From Moraxellaceae bacterium UBA2031 (GTDB taxonomy: Bacteria; Pseudomonadota; Gammaproteobacteria; Pseudomonadales; Moraxellaceae), in assembly GCA_002333145.1 (NCBI GenBank), contig DDBN01000088.1, positions 1 through 15,285 on the forward strand: DNA of 15,285 nucleotides. Direction: 5' to 3'. A model generated the notes under the pieces. It was not told where the DNA came from. It saw only the letters and a program-made list of their open reading frames with translations, and did no database searches. A program made the translations under genes and the position numbers. Below, one piece after another: positions 1 through 6,462 of the stretch (positions are counted from its first letter, which is position 1; the number at the start of each line of letters is the position of its first letter).

Positions 1-57
1 ATGACAGTATTAGCAGCCAATATTGGCATTTATGGGGCTTGGTTACTCACTCAGTAA
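1..57 (+). CDS. C-terminal tail of an unidentified gene (partial)
   Basis: A plus-strand frame is open from the first base and ends at a TAA at 55-57, giving 18 residues (MTVLAANIGIYGAWLLTQ). The hydrophobic composition would suit the end of a membrane protein. It faces the exbD remnant end to end, with only 20 bases between the stop codons. I do not recognise it. The ATG at position 1 is unlikely to be the real start, and so short a frame could also be chance. Confidence 0.3.
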   Translation: MTVLAANIGIYGAWLLTQ

Positions 58-77
58 CGGCTCAAAAAAGACTCCTA

Positions 78-280
78 TTACTCACTAGGCTCCGTCACAA
101 ATCCTAGCTTCTGTATACCCGCCCGTTGCGCCGCAGCCATTACCTTAATCACATTCTCGTAATCCACATGCCGATCGCCGCGAATATAGACTTCCGGCTG
201 AGGTTGCGTTGCGGCAGCACCCGATAAGCGCTGCGATAGCGCTTCAGCATTGATAAGGTCTTTATTCCAATACACAGAAC
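78..280 (-). pseudogene. exbD: exbD-like biopolymer transport protein, C-terminal half, cut by IS21 element
   Basis: About 66 native residues remain, from the IS boundary to a TAA at 78-80. They show the periplasmic C-terminal domain of the ExbD/TolR family: a VYWN beta strand, the EVYIRGDRHVDYENVIKVM block and the ending AGIQKLGFVTEP. In the family, ExbD works with ExbB (and TonB) in the inner membrane to pass proton-motive energy to outer-membrane transporters. The cytoplasmic N-terminus and the single membrane helix, with its essential Asp, should make up the missing half. They are absent here and do not reappear beyond the IS element. The frame does continue into the IS end to an ATG at 357-359, which would add about 27 foreign residues, but such a protein would lack the membrane anchor. 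I read it as a dead fragment. Choosing ExbD over TolR rests on the C-terminal sequence. Confidence 0.85.
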
Positions 281-305
281 TGTTAATCAGCGTGGAAAAC
301 TTTCC
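281..305 (+). repeat. IS21 left terminal inverted repeat
   Basis: It begins TGTTAATCAGCGTGG. Aligned to the reverse complement of the right end it differs at positions 4, 12, 15 and 20 only. The terminal TG is the IS21-family tip. A first copy of the internal motif (TGGAAAACTTTCCA, 293-306) begins inside it. Confidence 0.9.
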
Positions 306-327
306 AGGTTTCCGGGGTAAACAGCAT

Positions 328-340
328 CCAAAAGTTTCCA
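328..340 (-). repeat. IS21 left subterminal repeat
   Basis: On the minus strand this reads TGGAAACTTTTGG, an exact copy of 2631-2643 near the right end. Multiple subterminal repeats are typical of IS21 ends and are thought to be transposase binding sites; that role is inferred here. Confidence 0.75.
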
Positions 341-395
341 CCCCGGGTTGTGCAACCATTCGGCTTTTGAGCCGGAGAAACCTGAGGTGTTATCC

Positions 396-1892
396 ATGGA
401 CATCATTGCCGAGATTCGGCGCCGTCATCTGGTCAGTGGCGAGAGCATCAGCTCGATTGCCCGCAGTCTGAACTTATCCCGTCCCACGGTTCGCAAACAC
501 CTGAAGACGACCGGGGAGCCGGTCTATCGGCGTGAGAAGCAGTCTCTGCCCAGGCTGGGGGAGTTCCAGTCGGTGCTGGAGGCGTGGCTCACGACAGAGC
601 AGTCCTTGCCGAAGTCGCAGCGGCGCACGGCACAGCGCCTGTTCGAGGGGCTGCAGGCCGAGGGATACATAGGGGCTTACGACAGCGTGCAGCGGTTCGT
701 GAAGCGCTGGAAGGCCACCACAACTCGTCCCTCTGCCTCCCAGGCCTTTGTGCCCTTGCGCTTTGCCCCGGGCGAGGTGGGTCAGTTCGACTGGAGTTAC
801 GAGCAGGCGGAGATCGCCGGGGTACATCAGCCCTTGCGGGTGGCGCACTTCCGTCTGGCGCATAGTCGGGCAATGTTCGTGGTGGCGTATCTCAGGGAAA
901 CACAGGAGATGGTGTTCGATGCCCACAACCGGGCCTTTGCCTTCTTTGGTGGCGTACCGCAACGGATGGTCTATGACAACCTGAAGACGGTGGTACAGAC
1001 CATCCTCTCGGGCAAGGAGCGGCGCTTCAACTCACGCTTCATGGCGTTGGCCAGCCACTACCTGTTCGAGCCGGTAGCCTGCACGCCGGCCTCTGGCTGG
1101 GAGAAGGGCCAGGTAGAGAATCAGGTCGGCAATATCCGCGAGTGGCTGTTTACCCCCAAGCTACGCTTTGCCAGCCTGACCGAGCTGAACGACTGGCTGG
1201 CTCTGCGTTGCCGTGAGCTGACGAGTCGCCGTCATCCGCTGCAACACCGTCCCATTGCCGAGGTCTTTGCAGAAGAGCAGGCGGCGCTACGCCACATCGT
1301 CGCGCCCTTCGATGGCTATGTCGAGGACATGCTGCGGGTCTCGTCCACCTGCCTGATCCGGGTGGACTACAACCGTTACAGCGTACCGTCGGCGTTGGCA
1401 GGCAAGGTGGTCTCCGTGCGTCGGACGGCCGATCAGGTGCGGGTGGTCCACGAGAGCAAGATCATCGCCATCCACCCGCGTCGCTTCGGGCGGGAGCAAC
1501 TGGTCTGCGACCCCTGGCACTATCTGCCGGTACTGGAGAGGAAGCCGGGGGCACTGCGTCATGGCGTCCCCTTCGTAGAGTGGGAGCTTCCCCGGGCCAT
1601 CCAGACAGTGCGGGATCGCCTGCTGAAGCAGCCCAAGGGTGATCGCGCCTTTGCTGATCTGTTGCTGATGGCAAAAGACGTGGGGCTTGAGCCACTGCAA
1701 ATGGCCTGTGAGCTGGCACTGGAGGCTGGTGTCATCACCGGATCGGTGGTGATGAATGAGCTGCGTTGCCTGCTGACACCCAGCCGGCCTGACGCCCTGC
1801 TACTGCCGCAAGCCATGCAACTGCACACGGAGCCCGCTGCCGACTGCGGCCGTTATGACACGCTACGTGGAGGCGCCCATGTCCTCCATTGA
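396..1892 (+). CDS. istA: IS21-family transposase IstA
   Basis: IstA is the DDE transposase that cuts and joins IS21 ends. The protein has 498 residues from the ATG at 396. An upstream TTG at 348 would add 16 residues, but GAGG at 384-387, 8 bases before the ATG, favours the shorter form. Residues 1-45 form a helix-turn-helix (SISSIARSLNLSRPTVRKHL) for DNA binding. The integrase core follows: D132 in GQFDW, D194 in MVYDN, and E241 in KGQVEN, the usual IS21 signature KGxVE. A C-terminal Mu-type domain carries VDYNRYSVP near residue 330. No frameshift is seen. The stop overlaps the start of istB by 14 bases, so the two are probably translated in a coupled way. Identification is firm; activity is not shown. 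Confidence 0.95.
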   Translation: MDIIAEIRRRHLVSGESISSIARSLNLSRPTVRKHLKTTGEPVYRREKQSLPRLGEFQSVLEAWLTTEQSLPKSQRRTAQRLFEGLQAEGYIGAYDSVQRFVKRWKATTTRPSASQAFVPLRFAPGEVGQFDWSYEQAEIAGVHQPLRVAHFRLAHSRAMFVVAYLRETQEMVFDAHNRAFAFFGGVPQRMVYDNLKTVVQTILSGKERRFNSRFMALASHYLFEPVACTPASGWEKGQVENQVGNIREWLFTPKLRFASLTELNDWLALRCRELTSRRHPLQHRPIAEVFAEEQAALRHIVAPFDGYVEDMLRVSSTCLIRVDYNRYSVPSALAGKVVSVRRTADQVRVVHESKIIAIHPRRFGREQLVCDPWHYLPVLERKPGALRHGVPFVEWELPRAIQTVRDRLLKQPKGDRAFADLLLMAKDVGLEPLQMACELALEAGVITGSVVMNELRCLLTPSRPDALLLPQAMQLHTEPAADCGRYDTLRGGAHVLH

Positions 1893-2625
1893 CCGTACCG
1901 CCCAGCTGAACGCCCTGCACCTCCACGGCATGGCTGCGGCCTGGGAAGAGTTGCAAGCGGAGAAGCCGCGCCGCCCCCCGGCCCCGGAGGCCTGGCTGGA
2001 CTGCTTGCTGGAGGCCGAACAGGCCGACCGGCAGCGGCGCAGCCTGAGCTATCAGCTCAAGGCCGCCAAATTCCCGCATCATCGCGACCTGACCGGCTTC
2101 GACTGGACGGAAACCCCATTGCCCCAAGCCCAGATCACACAGTTGGCCAGTGGCGGCTTCATGGACGCGGCCCACAATCTGATCCTGGTCGGCGGCACGG
2201 GCACAGGCAAGACCCATCTGGCCACCGCCCTCGGCGTGGCCGCCATCCATCAGGGCAAACGGGTGCGCTTCTACAACGCTGTGGATCTGGTCAACCTGCT
2301 CGAAAAGGAAAAGCAGCAAGGCAAGGCTGGCAACCTGGCCAAGCAGCTGACGCTGATGGATGCCGTGATCCTCGATGAGCTGGGATATTTACCCTTCCCG
2401 GCGTCAGGCGGGGCCTTGCTGTTCCACCTGATCAGCCAGCTTTACGAAAAGAGCAGTCTGATCATCACCACCAACCTGTCCTTCGGAGAATGGGTCACCG
2501 TCTTTAGCGATGCCAAGATGACCACCGCCTTGCTCGACCGGCTCACCCACCACTGCGACATCCTCGAGACTGGCAACGACTCGTTCCGCTTTAAGCAACG
2601 TCAGAAGCAGGCAAAAATGGACTGA
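1879..2625 (+). CDS. istB: IS21-family helper ATPase IstB
   Basis: IstB is an AAA+ ATPase of the DnaC/DnaA group that assists IstA in target selection and strand transfer. The protein has 248 residues, a normal family length. A helical N-terminal domain (1-95) precedes the Walker A loop GGTGTGKT at 105-112 and a Walker B region VILDELGYLP with D166 and E167. I chose the ATG at 1879 because GTGGAGG lies 5 bases upstream and it overlaps the istA stop. An in-frame ATG at 1855 would add 8 residues and has no such site. The reading frame is intact. The gene ends 55 bases before the right tip of the element, leaving room for the two right-end binding repeats. Confidence 0.95.
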   Translation: MSSIDRTAQLNALHLHGMAAAWEELQAEKPRRPPAPEAWLDCLLEAEQADRQRRSLSYQLKAAKFPHHRDLTGFDWTETPLPQAQITQLASGGFMDAAHNLILVGGTGTGKTHLATALGVAAIHQGKRVRFYNAVDLVNLLEKEKQQGKAGNLAKQLTLMDAVILDELGYLPFPASGGALLFHLISQLYEKSSLIITTNLSFGEWVTVFSDAKMTTALLDRLTHHCDILETGNDSFRFKQRQKQAKMD

Positions 2626-2630
2626 TCAAC

Positions 2631-2667
2631 TGGAAACTTTTGGACGCTGACAACTGGAAACTTTTGC
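2631..2667 (+). repeat. IS21 right subterminal direct repeats
   Basis: Two copies of a 12-base motif, TGGAAACTTTTG, lie in direct orientation at 2631-2642 and 2655-2666, both preceded by CAAC. The first, extended by one base, is identical to the left subterminal repeat read on the opposite strand. They are probably IstA binding sites. Confidence 0.75.
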
Positions 2668-2680
2668 ATGCTGATTGACA
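2656..2680 (-). repeat. IS21 right terminal inverted repeat
   Basis: On the minus strand it begins TGTCAATCAGCATGC and matches the left end at 21 of 25 positions. The tip read on the plus strand is ...TTGACA, which doubles as a promoter -35 hexamer pointing outward. Confidence 0.88.
2675..2680 (+). promoter_or_regulatory. Outward-facing -35 hexamer TTGACA at the IS tip
   Basis: The last six bases of the element are a perfect TTGACA. In IS21 itself an outward -35 at the right tip is known to form a strong promoter when a suitable -10 sits next to it, as in tandem copies. Here the bases 16-18 downstream (around 2697-2704) are a poor -10, so transcription of the hydrolase gene from this site is possible but not convincing. 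Confidence 0.5.
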
Positions 2681-3304
2681 CCTGATCTCAGCAAAGAAGA
2701 TGCAGCTAACTCCTCCAGCCCCTGCATTGCGCTTATTTATGGCTTTGCCGCACGTGAGCACATGCAAAGGAATCTACTTCGCTGGTTGCGCGAGTCTGGC
2801 TACGCAAATACCACTCTGTATGGACATCTACAGGCAATACGTATCGCCGATGACCTGCAAGCTGCATCCGTCAAGGGCCAGAACATTGTAGTTATTGGAT
2901 ATAGTCAGGGCGGTCTTGAAGCTGTACGGGTGGCACATGAGCTCGATAAACGAGGCGTTAAAATCGCTCTTCTAGTGACAATTGCGGGGGGTGGCGGGGG
3001 CCGGCTCTTCCCCCATCGCTGGGCAGATGATCCTCGTACCATTCCAGCCAATGTTGCGCGCTGTTTTAATTATTTTTCTGAAAACGATTTTCTTGGATCA
3101 GACTCTCCATTAGAGAAAAACCTAGCAGTACCCGTCAGCAACAAGCAATATATTGAGAATATTCTCTTCGCAAAAAAAGACCGCGTATCACACATAGCCA
3201 TAACAAAATGCTATCCCGTTGATAAAGTATGCCCACGTGTTAGTGAAAAACTACTAAATCGTCTTCAATCAGAGCTTGCCACCTTACAACAGGACCGCCC
3301 ATGA
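2675..3304 (+). CDS. alpha/beta hydrolase (lipase-like), 5' end replaced by IS21
   Basis: This is an alpha/beta-hydrolase-fold protein, probably an esterase or lipase; the substrate is unknown. Counting from a TTG at 2675, the nucleophile elbow GYSQGG places Ser77, Asp138 in FSENDF is a candidate acid, and His173 in RVSHIA is the likely catalytic His. A glycine run follows the second core strand at 105-109. The first two codons, TTG ACA, belong to the IS tip; native sequence starts at 2681. An in-frame TGA at 2672-2674 bars any start further upstream, and no good ribosome site precedes the TTG. The original start and some N-terminal residues have therefore been lost. The core looks nearly complete, so the protein may or may not be made. 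It overlaps the next gene by ATGA, suggesting an operon. Family assignment is good; functional status is uncertain. Confidence 0.7.
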   Translation: MTPDLSKEDAANSSSPCIALIYGFAAREHMQRNLLRWLRESGYANTTLYGHLQAIRIADDLQAASVKGQNIVVIGYSQGGLEAVRVAHELDKRGVKIALLVTIAGGGGGRLFPHRWADDPRTIPANVARCFNYFSENDFLGSDSPLEKNLAVPVSNKQYIENILFAKKDRVSHIAITKCYPVDKVCPRVSEKLLNRLQSELATLQQDRP

Positions 3305-4218
3305 ACTCCCTGATCCTGCACCACTATACTATGTCGCCTTTTTCGCAAAAGATCCGTTCCATGCTGGGCTACACAGGCATTCAGTGGCAGTCGGTCATTA
3401 CGCGAGAAATGCCACCTCGCCCACTATTGGAGACACTGACTGGCGGCTATCGCAAGATTCCAGTGGCGCAGATAGGTGCGGATATTTTCTGCGACACTCG
3501 CACGATTGCGGCTGAAATTGCGCGATTGGCTGGGCGACCAGAACTGGCACTAGAGAACTGCCCCGATGACGTGCAGACCTATGTAGCCAAAGTGGACTTG
3601 AAGGTGTTCTTTGCCTGCCTCACTGCGGGGGGAACATTTGCACTCCTTCGCAAAGTCTATAAATCCATGTTGCTACTGGATATTGCTCGCTTTATCCGAG
3701 ACCGGATGCGCATGGGGAGTACGGCAACCACCTCCATGGTCCCGCCGCAAAAAGCCAAGGCGTATGTGCTTGCGCATCTTGCTGATATCGAGCAGCGCCT
3801 ACAGAAAAATTTCATTTTTGGTGACGCACCCAACCATGCCGATTTTTCTACTTATCACAGTCTGTGGTTTGTGCGCGACTTGGCAGAGTCTTCCTTGGTC
3901 AATGACTTCCCCCGCACCATGGCATGGATGGATCGCATGAAGGGCTTTGGGGATGGCGATCACTCTGCGCTGACCGCAGAGCAGGCGTTGGTAATTGCAA
4001 AAAATGCCACACCGCGCCCAATTGCCGATAAATATCGCACCGACCCCATGATTGGTCACGCGGTCAGCATTGCACCATCAGACTATGGCCAAGTGCCAAC
4101 AACCGGCACTTTGGTTGGCGCTACACCGGCGCAATGGATTTTGGCACGCCAAGTAGAAGGACTGGGCACACTCCATGTGCACTTTCCTCGTCAGGGCTTT
4201 GTACTAGCTCCGGCCTGA
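3301..4218 (+). CDS. glutathione S-transferase-like protein with C-terminal extension
   Basis: The 305-residue protein starts with a thioredoxin-fold GST N-terminal domain (about 1-80). It has MSPFSQKIR (Ser12 and Ser15 near the usual active site), cis-Pro54 in RKIPVAQ, and Asp65-Thr66 in the place of the usual glutathione-binding Glu-Ser. A helical GST C-terminal domain with FGDAPNHADFSTYHSLWF follows. Ordinary bacterial GSTs have about 200-230 residues; here roughly 75 residues after the C-terminal domain (from about TPRPIADKYRTD) form an extension I do not recognise. The role may be glutathione-dependent detoxification, but the substrate is unknown. The start ATG overlaps the stop of the hydrolase gene, so both probably shared a transcript before the IS event removed their original upstream region. 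Its expression now may depend on the IS end. Confidence 0.8.
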   Translation: MNSLILHHYTMSPFSQKIRSMLGYTGIQWQSVITREMPPRPLLETLTGGYRKIPVAQIGADIFCDTRTIAAEIARLAGRPELALENCPDDVQTYVAKVDLKVFFACLTAGGTFALLRKVYKSMLLLDIARFIRDRMRMGSTATTSMVPPQKAKAYVLAHLADIEQRLQKNFIFGDAPNHADFSTYHSLWFVRDLAESSLVNDFPRTMAWMDRMKGFGDGDHSALTAEQALVIAKNATPRPIADKYRTDPMIGHAVSIAPSDYGQVPTTGTLVGATPAQWILARQVEGLGTLHVHFPRQGFVLAPA

Positions 4219-4230
4219 CTGTCAAAGTGA

Positions 4231-4264
4231 TGCGTAAGAAACTAGTTAATCAGTTTCTTACGCA
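4231..4264. terminator. 13-bp perfect inverted repeat between convergent genes
   Basis: TGCGTAAGAAACT (4231-4243) and AGTTTCTTACGCA (4252-4264) pair perfectly around an 8-base loop. It lies 13 bases after the GST-like stop and covers the end and stop codon of the DUF3422 gene. It could stop transcription in both directions, but neither arm is followed by a run of T, so factor-independent termination is uncertain. Confidence 0.5.
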
Positions 4265-5630
4265 GTCTCCGCACTCCCGCCCATACTAACAGCACGCACA
4301 CAGGCACGGACAACCCCACCGCCAGCTCTGACGAGTGCAGTACACCCATTTCGTGAAATGAGCCTGCCATGTATTTGACAAGACCAATCAGGTAATAACT
4401 GATCGCCACCACGGATAATCCTTCTACCGCCTGCTGCAATTGCAATTGCGTTTGGCTGCGCTGATTCATGGATTGAAGTAAGTCCTGATTTTGCGCCTCC
4501 AGCGTAAGGTCTACGCGTGTGCGCAATAGTTCACTGGCACGGTCAATGCGCTTTGATAGATTATCGAGCTGGCCTGAAACCGCTTCGCACGTGCGATATG
4601 CTGGCGTGAGACGACGAGGCAGAAACTCGTTAAATGACTGCATGCCAGGCACCTCCTCCTCGCGTAGCTCCCCAAGACGGCCGATCACCAACTCGTAATA
4701 CGCGCGCGCGGCCGAGAACCGGTAATTCGTATTTGAACGTAAGTGTTCAATGCGTGCCGCCAATGTCGATAACTGCCCTAGCAGACGGCGTTCATCTTCG
4801 AGCCCGCGAATGGCATTAATCTGCTCGTTAATAGCCGCCAACTGCTGATCCATCTCAGCAATACCGGGGGCAATACTGCGCGCCATCGGAAAGGCGAGTA
4901 GCACCATCATACGATAGGTTTCTAATTCCAGCAGGCGACGTACCAAACGACCAATTTGGCAGGAGTTGAGGCCCTGATTCTGCACTAGCACACGCCCAAG
5001 GCCGTCGTGATGAATACGGTAAGCCGTCCACAAGCGAGCCTTGCGATCAATCACCCACGAACTGATCAGCCGATGGCCCTCAAAATGAGGTCGCAGGGTG
5101 TCACTCACGGGCGTAGGATCGGGCATGGCCAGCACATCAACATGCAAGCCGCTGATTACTTTTCCCGGCAAACCTGCAAGCCAATCCGACGGCAATAATG
5201 ACAGCGCTATGCGCTGGAATGGCTCAGGGCTGTCCATGCGGTGAATAAACGTGTAGGTAGAAAACTCCGTATGACGCTCCCAACGCAACTCAAAACCGCC
5301 AAAATTCTGGTAATAGCACGAGGCACCTAGAGCAGGAGGCAGAATGGAGTAGCGCTCACATAGCACTTGTATATGCCGGTATTCTGCCGCCACATCATTG
5401 CCTGCATGAATCAAAGCCACCTGCGATACGCGGGCCCCCTCTTCCAGCACTGGAAAGGGTCGGGTATGCAGTTCATTGAACAAGCGGTCCCGGTCGGCAT
5501 GAAATGGCGGCAAGCCATCTGCTGCAGTAGCGCTTGCAGACACGTCAGAGTGCATGGAATTAGGCACAGGGGGAGCGAATACCGTCACAGATGCCTCGAT
5601 GGCAGGGAAAATCGGCTGGCATCCTAGCAT
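4242..5630 (-). CDS. DUF3422 family membrane-anchored protein
   Basis: The family is conserved in proteobacteria and has no established function. The opening motif HADRDRLFNELHTRPFPVL near residues 44-62 is its hallmark. A long soluble part with coiled-coil-like helices (about 255-390, rich in Leu, Glu, Gln and Arg) leads to two C-terminal membrane segments, one around VVAISYYLIGLVKYMAG and one around LAVGLSVPVCVLLVWAG, ending in a basic tail. This suggests an inner-membrane protein with a large N-terminal domain in the cytoplasm; the overall plan resembles CorA-type transporters, but that is only a resemblance. The start is uncertain. The ATG at 5630 gives 462 residues, a GTG at 5588 has GAGG 5 bases upstream, and an ATG at 5555 lacks a clear ribosome site. 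The first 40 residues are not conserved family sequence. It diverges from the OsmC-family gene. Confidence 0.82.
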   Translation of the reverse strand: MLGCQPIFPAIEASVTVFAPPVPNSMHSDVSASATAADGLPPFHADRDRLFNELHTRPFPVLEEGARVSQVALIHAGNDVAAEYRHIQVLCERYSILPPALGASCYYQNFGGFELRWERHTEFSTYTFIHRMDSPEPFQRIALSLLPSDWLAGLPGKVISGLHVDVLAMPDPTPVSDTLRPHFEGHRLISSWVIDRKARLWTAYRIHHDGLGRVLVQNQGLNSCQIGRLVRRLLELETYRMMVLLAFPMARSIAPGIAEMDQQLAAINEQINAIRGLEDERRLLGQLSTLAARIEHLRSNTNYRFSAARAYYELVIGRLGELREEEVPGMQSFNEFLPRRLTPAYRTCEAVSGQLDNLSKRIDRASELLRTRVDLTLEAQNQDLLQSMNQRSQTQLQLQQAVEGLSVVAISYYLIGLVKYMAGSFHEMGVLHSSELAVGLSVPVCVLLVWAGVRRLRKKLIN

Positions 5631-5653
5631 ACGGTGCTTTCATCGCGATAAAC

Positions 5654-5689
5654 CGGCTGGTTAGTGCATCTGCACTCCGGAGACAGCCG
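5654..5689. promoter_or_regulatory. Nested inverted repeat between divergent genes
   Basis: An outer pair CGGCTG (5654-5659) / CAGCCG (5684-5689) encloses an inner pair AGTGCA (5663-5668) / TGCACT (5671-5676). It lies in the region shared by the DUF3422 and OsmC-family promoters and could be an operator or a cruciform. No regulator is identified. Confidence 0.3.
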
Positions 5690-5793
5690 CGCTTGCCCAC
5701 ACGGAGCCTTTTATTGTCGGCAACAGCCCAGTCTGGATTCAAACAGGAAAGCGGCTATGCTAGCCCTTCATGCCCATCACCTTCGGAGCTGTC

Positions 5794-6252
5794 ATGGCTG
5801 ATCACAAGCAAGAATCCCTGACACTGCTGCAGATTGAAGACTATCGCTGCACGGTTAATTTTGGCGGCAGCATCATGCCACTTACTACCGATGAACCAGC
5901 TCCCTTGGGCCAAGGTCTAGGCCCTTCACCTGTCCAATTGCTCCTAGCAGCCGTGGCCAACTGCTTAACCGACAGCCTGCTATTTGCGTTACGCAAGTAC
6001 AAGCAAGATGCCGAGCCACTAAGCTGCAGGGCAACAGCCAACGTTGGCCGCAATGCCGACAATCGCCTGCGTGTGCTGTCGATCGAAGCAACCCTAACGC
6101 TAGGCAAGGTGGGCAGCGGCATCGAGAGTATCGAACGCATCCTTGAGCAGTTTGAAGGCTTCTGTACGGTGACACAAAGCGTGGCGCAAGGCATTCCTGT
6201 GCTTCTGACGGTGAAGGACGTGAACGGCACGCTGCTCAAGCAGCCTTCCTGA
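5794..6252 (+). CDS. OsmC/Ohr family protein
   Basis: OsmC and Ohr proteins are small thiol peroxidases that reduce organic hydroperoxides with a reactive cysteine pair. This 152-residue protein has both: Cys57 in AVANCLTDSLLFAL at the start of the central helix, and Cys124 in FEGFCTVTQSV near the C-terminal part. Spacing and length fit the family. The start is taken as the ATG at 5794, with GGAG 5 bases upstream; an ATG at 5770 in frame would add 8 residues and has no such site. The residues around the cysteines look closer to the general OsmC-like group than to classical Ohr, so the substrate is left open. The gene stands alone, divergent from the DUF3422 gene, with a 163-base gap to the longest start of that gene. 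Confidence 0.88.
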   Translation: MADHKQESLTLLQIEDYRCTVNFGGSIMPLTTDEPAPLGQGLGPSPVQLLLAAVANCLTDSLLFALRKYKQDAEPLSCRATANVGRNADNRLRVLSIEATLTLGKVGSGIESIERILEQFEGFCTVTQSVAQGIPVLLTVKDVNGTLLKQPS

Positions 6253-6341
6253 TACCCTTAATCTCAACGTTGACTTAACCGCTACAACCCTAGGGGGCAA
6301 GCATGGAGAGAGGGAGGTCCTAAAATGGACACTCGCTCCCA

Positions 6342-6357
6342 CCCCCCCCCCCTTTTT
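6342..6357 (+). repeat. C11T6 homopolymer tract upstream of the FKBP gene
   Basis: Eleven C are followed directly by six T (about 6342-6357 or 6358), about 105 bases before the FKBP start. Tracts of this length can slip during replication and are also prone to sequencing error. A 31-codon frame from the ATG at 6325 runs through it to a TAA at 6418-6420; I do not consider it a gene. The rest of the 210-base gap holds no clear gene. Confidence 0.6.
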
Positions 6358-6462
6358 TGTTGTCGCCTTTCTGTCAGCATAAAGACCAAAGGCATAGCCA
6401 TTCGGGCCGCTTGCGTGTAATTTCATGCCCTGAATTTTTACCCTTCCTGGATAGGACTCTTT

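Larger units (their letters stand above)
281..2680 (+). mobile_element. IS21-family insertion sequence, complete (about 2.4 kb)
   Basis: The element starts with TG and ends with CA, as IS21 elements do, and carries istA and istB in the expected order with a short overlap. Its outer 25 bases match as inverted repeats at 21 of 25 positions (281-305 against 2680-2656). Internal repeats built on TGGAAACTTTTGG lie near both ends. IS21 elements usually make 4-8 bp target duplications, but the left flank (ending ACAGAAC) and the right flank (starting CCTGATC) do not match, and each side holds a different broken gene. The element therefore probably arrived by, or later took part in, a deletion, inversion or recombination with another copy. 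Both genes look intact, so it may still be active. By eye it is richer in GC than its flanks. Confidence 0.93.

Noticed and set aside
42..58. GTTACT/AGTAAC inverted repeat at the end of the first frame.
   Set aside because: It has only six base pairs and no T run after it on either strand, so it does not make a convincing terminator.
474..2598. Long minus-strand open frames (for example 474-962 and 1735-2319) inside the IS element.
   Set aside because: They lie opposite istA and istB, which have clear family motifs; GC-rich coding DNA often leaves the other strand open. No ribosome site or known domain is seen.
2984..3002. G-rich stretch in the hydrolase gene as a possible G-quadruplex.
   Set aside because: It does not contain four separate runs of three or more G within a short span, and it codes for a plausible glycine loop.
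6325..6420. Small open frame through the poly-C tract.
   Set aside because: Its residues are mostly the result of the homopolymer, its frame depends on tract length, and it has no recognisable features, although GGGAGG lies about 9 bases upstream.
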